Positions 33,703 through 40,569 of a stretch of DNA of 64,000 nucleotides are shown piece by piece. The DNA lies in the NCBI GenBank assembly GCA_004552725.1, contig SFNM01000001.1, positions 12,378 to 76,377 of the forward strand. The letters are read 5' to 3'. The notes beneath the pieces were generated by a model that was given only the letters and a program-made list of their open reading frames with translations, was not told the origin of the DNA and did not search any database. A program made the position numbers and the translations under genes. The DNA comes from Bacteroidales bacterium (GTDB lineage: Bacteria; Bacteroidota; Bacteroidia; Bacteroidales; Muribaculaceae). Positions within the stretch are counted from its first letter, which is position 1. The number at the start of each line of letters is the position of its first letter.

Positions 33703-34503
33703 ATGCAATTACTCCCAACATTCAAAGTAATAGCATCGACCTCAGAGGGAAACGCCTACGTCATGAACGCGGGCGAATCCCTCCTTATAGAGGCCGGTGC
33801 TTCGATGGCGCAGATAATGCACGCCATCGATTACCACGTCCGCAACGTTGAGGGCTGCATCATCACCCATGAGCACGGCGACCACGCCGGGCACATCAAC
33901 GAAGTTCTTAGTTACGGCATCCCCGTGTGGGCTACCATAGGCACCATTAACGCTCTCGTAAACCGCATCAACCCGCGCTATATTGAAGCCGGCTTAGTGC
34001 ACCCCATAGAGAGCCAGCCGGGCGAGAACGGCGAACGCATTTACAAGCCCTTCAACCTTGGGCGATACCAAATTACGGCATTCCCCACCAAACACGATGC
34101 CGCCGAGCCGGTGGGCTTCTATATTGAGCACGAGAGCATCGGCGCCACGTTATTCGCCACCGACACCTACTATTTGCCCTGCACATTCGCCAACCTTAGC
34201 CACGTGGTTATAGAATGCAACTATCTCCCCGCGCTATTAGAACGGAACGCATTAAACGGCGTTAACGGCATGAACAGCGCCCGCGCCGAGCGAGTAAAAG
34301 CCAGCCACCTCAGCCTCGACACGTGCCTCGAAGCCCTTCAGGCCAACGACCTCACCGCCGTGCAAGATATAACACTAATTCACCTCAGCTATACCAACGG
34401 CAATGCCGCAACGTTCAAACACGCCGTGGAGCAGGCCACAGGCATCCCCACCTACATAGCAAAGCCGGGGCTGTGCCTGCCGTTTACACCATCGCCATTC
34501 TAA
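33703..34503 (+). CDS. MBL-fold protein of the recombination module
   Basis: The 266-residue product has the metallo-beta-lactamase metal motif THEHGDHAGH near residue 55 and later ligands (FPTKHDAAEPVGF, FATDTYYLP, LIHLSYTN). Its neighbours RecT and the SbcC-like ATPase suggest that it is the 5'-to-3' exonuclease partner of RecT, as MBL-fold nucleases are in some phages, rather than a lactamase. The nuclease role is inferred from fold and position. Confidence 0.78.
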   Translation: MQLLPTFKVIASTSEGNAYVMNAGESLLIEAGASMAQIMHAIDYHVRNVEGCIITHEHGDHAGHINEVLSYGIPVWATIGTINALVNRINPRYIEAGLVHPIESQPGENGERIYKPFNLGRYQITAFPTKHDAAEPVGFYIEHESIGATLFATDTYYLPCTFANLSHVVIECNYLPALLERNALNGVNGMNSARAERVKASHLSLDTCLEALQANDLTAVQDITLIHLSYTNGNAATFKHAVEQATGIPTYIAKPGLCLPFTPSPF

Positions 34504-34521
34504 CCCCAAACAAGTCCCGCC

Positions 34522-35583
34522 ATGGCCAAGAAGAAAGACAATAAAACACTTATAGACCTATTCAACGACTTCTGGGAACGCAACGCAGAAGTCAACATCA
34601 GCCAGCCCGCCACGGTGATGTATTTTTACCTGCTCAACCGCATAAACCGCAACTTCTGGCAGCCGGTATTTTTGAGCGATTACGAGCTGGCCAAGGCCAT
34701 CAAGGTGAGCCGCCGCAGAGTGGCGGATTATCGCACGGAACTCACCTCCGCGGGGCTGATTTTGGCGGAGCAAACAGGCGCCGGCCGAACCTCCGGCACG
34801 AACTATAATTTAGCAGGAATCGGTCAAATAAATAGCGCCCAAAGGAACAGATTAGAGGGCTTAAATAGCGCCGAAAGGAACAGATTAGCCGACCAAGAGC
34901 CGGAAGAAATAGCGCCGAAAGGAACAATGAATAGCGCCGAAAGGAACAGATTAGCCGAACCGACACATTATAATGATAATATTAAGACATTAAGACATAT
35001 CGTCGTCGACGACGCGCGCGCACGTGAGGAAGAATTTTTTGCACCTTCAGACATCGAAGTTAGCGGCATCGAAATCATCGCCGACGACACGCAAAAAGAA
35101 GCCCCGGCAGAACCAAAAAATTCGGCATTGACTTCAAAAACTTCAGAAATAGAAAACGCCGCAAAAAAGTTTGAAGAAGACCGCCGGCGCGCCGAGCTCC
35201 AAGGCCGAGAGATTCTCAAAGCATTTTTCGCCGACAACAACACCCCGGTGTTAGAGCAAATTTGCATGAACGCACACATCGTCCCCTCGGAGCTTCAGCG
35301 CATCGCCACCGAGATAGTGGCCGAGTGGGCACAAGCCGGCACAACCCACGACAACCCGCTCGGCCGCTTTGACATCCGCGACGGCATCCGCCACCTACAG
35401 CGCACAATCCCCAAGCGAGCAGCCGGCGAGGCCGAGGCAAGAAGCCGCCAAGGACAAACGCAAACCCGCGACCAGGTGCGCCGCCAATGGATGCAAGACG
35501 CAGCCATCGAATTACAGGCAGCCGCCGAGCGCTTCGCCGCCGGCATAGCCTCCGACACCCCCGAACCCGTTAACCCCTTCTAA
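34522..35583 (+). CDS. Phage replication initiator-like protein with internal origin
   Basis: The 353-residue product has an N-terminal winged-helix-like domain (FYLLNRINRNFWQPVFLSDY, LAKAIKVSRRRVADYRTELT), a linker with the repeated peptide NSAERNRLA, and a C-terminal domain with FFADNNTPVLEQICMNAH. This two-part layout is that of phage replication initiators such as lambda O. The linker DNA contains four iterons and is followed by an AT-rich stretch. The winged helix is a likely iteron-binding domain; helicase loading by the C-terminal part is inferred. Confidence 0.75.
   Translation: MAKKKDNKTLIDLFNDFWERNAEVNISQPATVMYFYLLNRINRNFWQPVFLSDYELAKAIKVSRRRVADYRTELTSAGLILAEQTGAGRTSGTNYNLAGIGQINSAQRNRLEGLNSAERNRLADQEPEEIAPKGTMNSAERNRLAEPTHYNDNIKTLRHIVVDDARAREEEFFAPSDIEVSGIEIIADDTQKEAPAEPKNSALTSKTSEIENAAKKFEEDRRRAELQGREILKAFFADNNTPVLEQICMNAHIVPSELQRIATEIVAEWAQAGTTHDNPLGRFDIRDGIRHLQRTIPKRAAGEAEARSRQGQTQTRDQVRRQWMQDAAIELQAAAERFAAGIASDTPEPVNPF
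34831..35000 (+). other. Candidate prophage replication origin: four iterons and AT-rich element
   Basis: The unit AATAGCGCCGAAAGGAACA recurs at 34831 (one C for G), 34864, 34908 and 34930; the first, second and fourth extend with GATTAG. Start-to-start spacings are 33, 44 and 22 bp, all multiples of 11, so the units lie on one face of the helix. The third unit is in a different reading frame, so conservation acts on DNA. An AT-rich stretch follows (34965-35000, with ATTAAGACATTAAGACAT) and then the palindrome CGTCGTCGACGACG. Confidence 0.75.
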
Positions 35584-35595
35584 ACCCGCAGAATT

Positions 35596-36354
35596 ATGGA
35601 ATTTTCGCTTACCACCCGCCCGACCGCCCAAGTACTAAAACCAACCTCCACCGCCCCGTGGGCTATTGAGATAGTCAACAAATTCGGCGACTTCGCCAAG
35701 TTCATGGCCAAATTTTCGGTCGACACACAACGCTACTGCGCCACCAACATGGAACGCGCCGTGGCGCTGCAGCTCCCCTCCTTCGGCCGCATCATCGCCA
35801 CCTACGGCGAGGCCAACATCGCCGCCATTATAAAGCTCTTCATCAAAGAAGCCATCATTCGGATGGGCGAAGACCGCGACCTCGACCCCTACGACCTCCA
35901 ATTCATCGCCGAGGGAATTTGCCAAAACGACCGCATCCGCATCCTGCGATTCACTACCGTATTCGGATTTTTTCACCACCTCAAGTGCGGCGAGTTCGAC
36001 ATCTACGGTCACCTAACACCGCGCAAGGTGCTCGAAGTAATGCGCAAATGGGCAGAGAACGCCAAGCAGGCGGAAGAACGCCTCGCCGCCAAATACGAAG
36101 ACATCCACAGAGCCGAGGAACAGGAACGCCACCGCGCTGAGGCCATACCTTGGAGCGAGTATGCGCGGCGCCACGGCATCGAAGAGCCGGACATCATAAC
36201 CTACATTCAAAACCGCTGCCGCGAAGCCAACGAACGGCGCGAGCGCATCAGAGGCATCGGAACGGCACTCGAGGGCACAATTTCAGCATTCGCTGAATTG
36301 TTTGCAGCCATACGGAGCGCAAAAACGCCTTCAGGCTTTCAAAAACCGCCCTAA
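35596..36354 (+). CDS. Hypothetical replication-associated protein (252 residues)
   Basis: The product begins MEFSLTTRPTAQVLKPTSTA and is largely helical, with a conserved-looking core (IIRMGEDRDLDPYDLQFIAE, FFHHLKCGEFDIYGHLTPRK) and a long charged helix near the end (AEERLAAKYEDIHRAEEQER). I do not recognise the family with certainty; similar proteins follow replication initiators in Bacteroidetes elements. It starts 12 bases after the initiator gene, with the CCCGCAGAATTATG leader common in this prophage. Confidence 0.65.
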   Translation: MEFSLTTRPTAQVLKPTSTAPWAIEIVNKFGDFAKFMAKFSVDTQRYCATNMERAVALQLPSFGRIIATYGEANIAAIIKLFIKEAIIRMGEDRDLDPYDLQFIAEGICQNDRIRILRFTTVFGFFHHLKCGEFDIYGHLTPRKVLEVMRKWAENAKQAEERLAAKYEDIHRAEEQERHRAEAIPWSEYARRHGIEEPDIITYIQNRCREANERRERIRGIGTALEGTISAFAELFAAIRSAKTPSGFQKPP

Positions 36355-36461
36355 TTTCGACGCAAACACAAAAGGCGGGCAATTACCACCTCAAAACAAA
36401 ATCGCCGTAAAAACAGCCATAAACGCAAAATTCATTTTTCACAAAACAGACAACAACGACC

Positions 36462-36782
36462 ATGCAAAACCCAAAACTTCCAACCAATTTTGAACCGATA
36501 GCCCGGGCAATTGAACAAGTCACGGGCTTCACCTTCGAGCAGCTCTGCCAACGCTCACGAAAATGGCAAGTAGTCGACACACGGGTGATTTTTTGTTACT
36601 TCGCCAAACAGACAGGTGTGCGAAATAGCGATATAGCCTTTTTTATAGGCTTCAACCCTTCAGACGTGAAGCACTACCTCGACCTCTACACCGACCGCAT
36701 CAAATTTAACAAACAATCCCGCCAACTCGCCAACGACATCCAGTTAGCAATCAGCAAATTAACCGATATTCAAAATGATTAA
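36462..36782 (+). CDS. DnaA domain IV-like protein
   Basis: The 106-residue product resembles the C-terminal DNA-binding domain of DnaA: FTFEQLCQRSRKWQVVDTRV matches the sRkreVv.aR box, and SDIAFFIGFNPSDVKHYLDL occupies the place of the IGR.F.gRdHsTV motif, with the signature His retained as KHY. Such stand-alone domains occur in phages near replication genes and may bind the origin or compete with host DnaA. It overlaps the next gene by 8 bases. The 107-base gap before it shows nothing clear. Confidence 0.7.
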   Translation: MQNPKLPTNFEPIARAIEQVTGFTFEQLCQRSRKWQVVDTRVIFCYFAKQTGVRNSDIAFFIGFNPSDVKHYLDLYTDRIKFNKQSRQLANDIQLAISKLTDIQND

Positions 36783-37074
36783 ATACTACCTCGCCGCGCT
36801 CCTGCGAGCAATCGCCGACAGGCTCAGCCAGGAGCGCAAAAAAACCATAAACGAAACCATCGAAGTAACGATGACTTCGCCACACCCAAACGGGTACCCA
36901 TCATGGCCGGCCGATAAATACCCCTCCGCGCTTCAGTACATTTTAGCCGAGCGCATCGGCCTGGCATTATTAGCCGCCGGCAAAATTCGCTTCACTACCT
37001 ACCCGCCGGCCTCGCGCCTTGAGCGTGCGAAGCTCGCCGCCTCCGTACTCATTCCAACCAATCAACCAGCATAA
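36775..37074 (+). CDS. Hypothetical protein (99 residues)
   Basis: The product begins MIKYYLAALLRAIADRLSQE; it has a short amphipathic helix at the start, a central polar section and an Ala-rich end. It overlaps the DnaA-IV-like gene and precedes the VRR-NUC nuclease by two bases. No family recognised. Confidence 0.6.
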   Translation: MIKYYLAALLRAIADRLSQERKKTINETIEVTMTSPHPNGYPSWPADKYPSALQYILAERIGLALLAAGKIRFTTYPPASRLERAKLAASVLIPTNQPA

Positions 37075-37076
37075 GA

Positions 37077-37538
37077 ATGGCAAAATTGACCTTTGAGCAG
37101 ATGCTCGAGCAAAGCAAAGCCGCCGGCACCAGCCGACACAACCCGCAGCGCCACATCGAGGAGAACCTCCAAATCGCCTGCTGCCGCTGGTTCCAGTACC
37201 AGTGGGGCAATTTCACAATCAACGGCGAAAAAATCGGCGCACTACTACACCACAGCCCCAACGGCGGAAAGCGCAACCTCTTCGAGGCTAAACGCTTCAA
37301 AGCCATGGGCACACGAGCCGGCTTTCCCGACCTTTGGCTCGGCATTCCGGTGGACGGCTGCCCGTACCTTTGTATCGAACTAAAGACCACCGAGAGCGGC
37401 TCACGCCAAAGCGAGCATCAGCGCAATTATGAGCGCTTAGTTAAAGCCGTCGGCGCCAAATACATCGTGGTGCGCACCCTTCAGGAGTTTATCCAAGCCG
37501 TTAACGACTACCTCGCACCGCTAACTTCAAAAAAATAA
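37077..37538 (+). CDS. VRR-NUC domain nuclease
   Basis: The 153-residue product has the nuclease core: AGFPDLWLG with D85, CIELKTTES with E101 and K103, and SEHQRNYERL. VRR-NUC domains cleave branched or flap DNA, including Holliday-type structures, and are often found at the end of phage replication blocks. The location after the replication genes and before the late promoter fits a role in replication or packaging preparation. Confidence 0.9.
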   Translation: MAKLTFEQMLEQSKAAGTSRHNPQRHIEENLQIACCRWFQYQWGNFTINGEKIGALLHHSPNGGKRNLFEAKRFKAMGTRAGFPDLWLGIPVDGCPYLCIELKTTESGSRQSEHQRNYERLVKAVGAKYIVVRTLQEFIQAVNDYLAPLTSKK

Positions 37539-37544
37539 CAAAAA

Positions 37545-37599
37545 TTCGATAACTTTTCATCAAAATCGTATTAACATAATTCAAATTTCACTATATTTG
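37545..37599 (+). promoter_or_regulatory. Prophage-specific bipartite promoter, copy 1
   Basis: TTCGATAACT (37545-37554) is followed after exactly 37 bases by TATATTTG (37592-37599) and CACC. The same pair with the same gap occurs at 45285 and 60199. No -33 TTTG lies at the proper distance here, so an activator bound at TTCGATAACT may replace it. Confidence 0.75.
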
Positions 37600-37618
37600 C
37601 ACCAAAAATTAATCCGCG

Positions 37619-37918
37619 ATGAAAATTCAAATCGACAAAGTACTCCACGCCGCAATCAGCACAATAATTGCCATCGTGTTTTCAACTTCGGCATTTTTGC
37701 TGTTGGTGCTTAAATTCGGCCTCGCCGCGCTAATCGCCGCCATTTCCGCATTCGTGGCGGGCTTCGCGCTATCTTTGACCGTGGGCTTAATTAAGGAGTT
37801 ACGAGACAGCCGCCAGCCCGGCAACTGCTTCAGCTGGGGAGATTTAGCCGCCGACGCCCTCGGCTCTTTTGTTGGAGCGGCCACAGTTTTCATCGCGGCT
37901 TTTATTTACACGATTTAA
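37619..37918 (+). CDS. YfiM/DUF2279-like membrane protein
   Basis: The 99-residue product begins MKIQIDKVLHAAISTIIAIV and has two or three membrane helices. The pattern DKxxHxxxS, GLIKELRDSRQPGNCFSWGD and LAADALG matches the YfiM/DUF2279 type of small envelope proteins (known residues: H, E, D, G-N-x-F-S). Function is not established; in phages it could act in lysis, membrane modification or exclusion. It is the only gene between a phage promoter and a strong terminator, so it is a separate transcription unit. Confidence 0.7.
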   Translation: MKIQIDKVLHAAISTIIAIVFSTSAFLLLVLKFGLAALIAAISAFVAGFALSLTVGLIKELRDSRQPGNCFSWGDLAADALGSFVGAATVFIAAFIYTI

Positions 37919-37943
37919 GCAATTCTGTAGAGTTTTATGGGTA

Positions 37944-37986
37944 AGCCCGGCGGGAACGGCTGCAAACCCTTCCGCCGGGCTTTTTA
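37944..37986 (+). terminator. Intrinsic terminator after the YfiM-like gene
   Basis: A 10-bp stem (AGCCCGGCGG, 37944-37953, with CCGCCGGGCT, 37972-37981) is followed by a T run. Genes to the right must be reached by read-through or another promoter. Confidence 0.88.
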
Positions 37987-37997
37987 ATCAATCAACC

Positions 37998-38111
37998 ATG
38001 GCAAAGAAGAACGACACCGAACAGGAATTTAAAATCGACTTCGGCAACGACAAGGACGACAAAACCATCATCAACAACACAGATGTTCCATTCAATGACC
38101 CATTTGCATAA
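37998..38111 (+). CDS. Small acidic protein (37 residues)
   Basis: The frame begins MAKKNDTEQEFKIDFGNDKD and is rich in Asp and Asn. It ends two bases before the next start. It is short and unrecognised; position in a tight gene row and a good A-rich upstream context support it. Confidence 0.5.
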   Translation: MAKKNDTEQEFKIDFGNDKDDKTIINNTDVPFNDPFA

Positions 38112-38112
38112 C

Positions 38113-38730
38113 ATGCAGACAATTCAGAGCATAACAATCCCGCTCGATACCATCGACAATAACATCGGGCAAATTCCGGGCATTCCTCCCAACCCGCGTG
38201 AAATGTCCATTCAGGAGTTTCAGAAGCTCAAAGCATCGCTGATGCGCGACCGAGCATTCACCGCCGCTTGCGAGTTAAAAGTGTACCCGTTCGAAGGTCG
38301 ATGGGTCGCCATCGGCGGGAACATGAGGCTCCGGGCAATGCGCGAACTTAAGTGGACGCACGCAATCGCGAAGCCTATCCCGGCAGACACCCCCCTCGAG
38401 CAGCTGCAGCGCTGGGTCATTCTTGATAATGCTCACTTCGGCAAATGGGACTTCGACAAGCTCGCAAATGAGTTTGAGGTCGAAGACATCGCAAGCGCCT
38501 GCATTAACATTCCTTACGTTGACACCGACGGCCTCTTAAATGCCAAAGCCGAGCAAGAAGGCACAATCAAAAAATTTATATTCAGCCCGGAACAAGCCGA
38601 GGACATCAAGAGAATTTTAAAAAAAGCGAAGCCTCACATGGCTAAAGACATTGTGGCAAGAACCGGCAATGCCAATTCCAACGGCAACGCCTTATTTACA
38701 ATTTTAGAGCAATGGCAGCCCCCCAAATAA
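38113..38730 (+). CDS. ParB/Srx-fold protein, copy 1
   Basis: The ATG at 38113 (MQTIQSITIPLDTIDNNIGQ) begins a 205-residue product with the ParB-N pattern NPREMSIQEFQKLKASL, PFEGRWVAIGGNMRLRAMRE and ADTPLEQLQRWVILDN. In phages these domains can bind or modify DNA or act as nucleases. It overlaps a second copy by 19 bases; the two share order and many residues (IGQIPGIPPNP versus TGQIPGVPSNP), so they arose by duplication. Confidence 0.8.
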   Translation: MQTIQSITIPLDTIDNNIGQIPGIPPNPREMSIQEFQKLKASLMRDRAFTAACELKVYPFEGRWVAIGGNMRLRAMRELKWTHAIAKPIPADTPLEQLQRWVILDNAHFGKWDFDKLANEFEVEDIASACINIPYVDTDGLLNAKAEQEGTIKKFIFSPEQAEDIKRILKKAKPHMAKDIVARTGNANSNGNALFTILEQWQPPK

Positions 38731-39365
38731 TCAGCAGCGTATTAGTAAAGCTCGATGTTATCGACTTCAACACCGGGCAAATTCCCGGCGTACCTTCCAA
38801 CCCAAGAGACCCGGAAGTGGAGTATTTCAAACTAAAAGATTCACTAACCAAAGATGCAGCATTCACCACGATTAACGAGCTGGTGCTGTATCCGTTTAAC
38901 GGCCGGTATGTCGCAATTAGCGGCAACATGAGAGCGAGAGCCGCGAAGGAATTAGGATGGAAGGAAATTTCGGCAAAGATTCTTCCGGCGGACACCAAGC
39001 CGGAAGCCCTAACTCGATACATACTTCTCGGTAACGCGGAATTTGGCAAATGGGACACGGCTCAGTTAGCCGAAAAATGGGCAGCAGTTGACCTTGAGGC
39101 TTTAAACGTTGAGTGCAACGACTCCGTCGAGAGCCTCAACCCCGACGACCTCGGCGAAGAATTTGAGCTCCCGGACGGCGAACAAAACAAAGAACGAACC
39201 ATTTCGTTCACTCTGACGGCAAGTCAGGCCGATTATTTAAACCACGTCATCGGCGTAGCAAAGCAGTGCGGGCTTAAACCGCCAACGCGCTACAACAACG
39301 CTGATGAGGACGCAAATTTTATTCACCTTATAGCACTACAATGGGAAGAGCAAAAGAAATCATAG
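38712..39365 (+). CDS. ParB/Srx-fold protein, copy 2
   Basis: The 217-residue product carries the same motifs as its neighbour (NPRDPEVEYFKLKDSL, YPFNGRYVAISGNMRARAAK, FGKWDTAQLAEKW) with an acidic insert in the C-terminal part. It overlaps the Mom-like gene by 25 bases. Two tandem ParB-like proteins next to a Mom-like enzyme suggest a DNA modification or protection function, which is inference. Confidence 0.8.
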   Translation: MAAPQIISSVLVKLDVIDFNTGQIPGVPSNPRDPEVEYFKLKDSLTKDAAFTTINELVLYPFNGRYVAISGNMRARAAKELGWKEISAKILPADTKPEALTRYILLGNAEFGKWDTAQLAEKWAAVDLEALNVECNDSVESLNPDDLGEEFELPDGEQNKERTISFTLTASQADYLNHVIGVAKQCGLKPPTRYNNADEDANFIHLIALQWEEQKKS

Positions 39366-39856
39366 TAAAGGTTATCCCGAGCCGTATCGCCAAAGAATTT
39401 GTCAAACGCCACCACTACAGCGGAAAAGTGGTTAATAACTCACAGCTCCATTTTGGAGCGTTCCTTGATGGAGTACTTCACGGCGTTCTCCAATACGGGC
39501 CCAGTATGGACAAATCAAAAATTCAGCCGTTAGTTGAGGGAACAGGGTGGAACGAATTTTTGGAATTAAACCGCATGGCATTCGACGATTACTTACCACG
39601 CAACTCGGAGAGCTACTGCATCGGCAAAACGCTCCGGCTGATTAAGAAGCACGCCCCGCAAATCAAGTGGGTCGTTAGCTTCGCCGATGGGGCGCAGTGC
39701 GGTGATGGCACGATTTACCGCGCTTCAAATTTCATTTTAACAGGTATAAAGCCAAACAAGGCCATTTATCTTTTCCCCTCCGGCGATAGAATCGCCTCGA
39801 TGACGGTAACAGCCTATTGGGACAGCCCTATTATGAGGAAGCAAGCTATTTTTTAG
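39341..39856 (+). CDS. Mom-like DNA modification protein, N-terminal part
   Basis: The 171-residue product begins with a Mom/GNAT-like pattern (AKEFVKRHHYSGKVVNNSQL, GTGWNEFLELNRMAF, IKWVVSFADGAQCGDGTIYR). Mom of phage Mu modifies adenines and protects phage DNA from restriction. The frame stops at TAG straight after a run of six Ts (near 39848-39856), while the expected C-terminal part (GFQLRYIYFIDKKCRAKLTV) continues in the -1 frame from the same place. So the gene is either frameshifted or uses slippage; see the next entry. Confidence 0.75.
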   Translation: MGRAKEIIVKVIPSRIAKEFVKRHHYSGKVVNNSQLHFGAFLDGVLHGVLQYGPSMDKSKIQPLVEGTGWNEFLELNRMAFDDYLPRNSESYCIGKTLRLIKKHAPQIKWVVSFADGAQCGDGTIYRASNFILTGIKPNKAIYLFPSGDRIASMTVTAYWDSPIMRKQAIF

Positions 39857-40110
39857 GTATAAAGCCCGGTTATCGGCCTATTTCAGAATGGCAAAAGCTC
39901 GGGGCTAAAGCAATCCCCGGCTTCCAGCTTCGCTATATCTATTTCATCGACAAAAAGTGCCGGGCAAAACTGACCGTCCCGGAACTTCCATTTTCAGAGA
40001 TAGACCGCCTCGGTGCGGGAATGTACAAAGGCGAGCGCATCGAGCAAGCCGTTCGTCACGCTATCAAAACCGAAAGCCAACGAGATAACACCGACAAATC
40101 GACCAAATAA
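39817..40110 (+). CDS. Mom-like DNA modification protein, C-terminal part in shifted frame
   Basis: This frame encodes PGFQLRYIYFIDKKCRAKLT then VPELPFSEIDRLGAGMYKGE, the usual ending of Mom-like proteins in Bacteroidetes phages. It has no good start of its own; joining it to 39341-39856 by a one-base change in the T run restores one protein of about 255 residues. Either a homopolymer indel (real or sequencing error) or programmed slippage explains it. Confidence 0.65.
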   Translation: MGQPYYEEASYFLGIKPGYRPISEWQKLGAKAIPGFQLRYIYFIDKKCRAKLTVPELPFSEIDRLGAGMYKGERIEQAVRHAIKTESQRDNTDKSTK

Positions 40111-40117
40111 CACCGAT

Positions 40118-40558
40118 ATGCCCAACCCGCAAAATTTGCAAGCACCATGGCAGCCGGGGCAAAGCGGCAATCCCAAAGGCAGGCCAAAGAACCGGGTGAC
40201 CAACACCTGGCTCCCCGCCTGCTTTGGCAAGAAGCGAACCAAGCAAATGGACGATTTAACGCCGGAGGAAATAAACACCATAGAACGGCGGTTATTAGTG
40301 GCTTCAGTGTCGGAATTAACCGTTATCGCCAAGTGGGAAGACACACCGGCATACGCTAAGACTTTGGCCATGGCGCTGTTATTCGACATCAAACACGGCC
40401 GAACGGCCACCATCGACAAGCTCCGAGAACGGCAATATGGCAAGGCCATCCAAAAAATTGAACTAACCGGCAAGGACGGCGCCGACTTAGTGCCGGCTCG
40501 CACGCTCACCAAGCAGGAAATAACAGAGCTATTCAAGCAGCTCGACCAAGATTTTTAA
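40118..40558 (+). CDS. DUF5681-type small terminase-like protein
   Basis: The ATG at 40118 gives MPNPQNLQAPWQPGQSGNPK followed by GRPKNR, the N-terminal signature of DUF5681 proteins encoded just before large terminase genes. The remainder is helical (LTPEEINTIERRLLVASVSE) and ends in TKQEITELFKQLDQDF. I infer the DNA-recognising small terminase subunit. It precedes the large subunit by 11 bases. Confidence 0.78.
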   Translation: MPNPQNLQAPWQPGQSGNPKGRPKNRVTNTWLPACFGKKRTKQMDDLTPEEINTIERRLLVASVSELTVIAKWEDTPAYAKTLAMALLFDIKHGRTATIDKLRERQYGKAIQKIELTGKDGADLVPARTLTKQEITELFKQLDQDF

Positions 40559-40569
40559 AGATAGCGCAA

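Noticed and set aside
36302..36493. Small reading frame overlapping the end of the 252-residue gene and the start of the DnaA-IV-like gene
   Set aside because: It overlaps two better supported genes in other frames and has no start context or motif.
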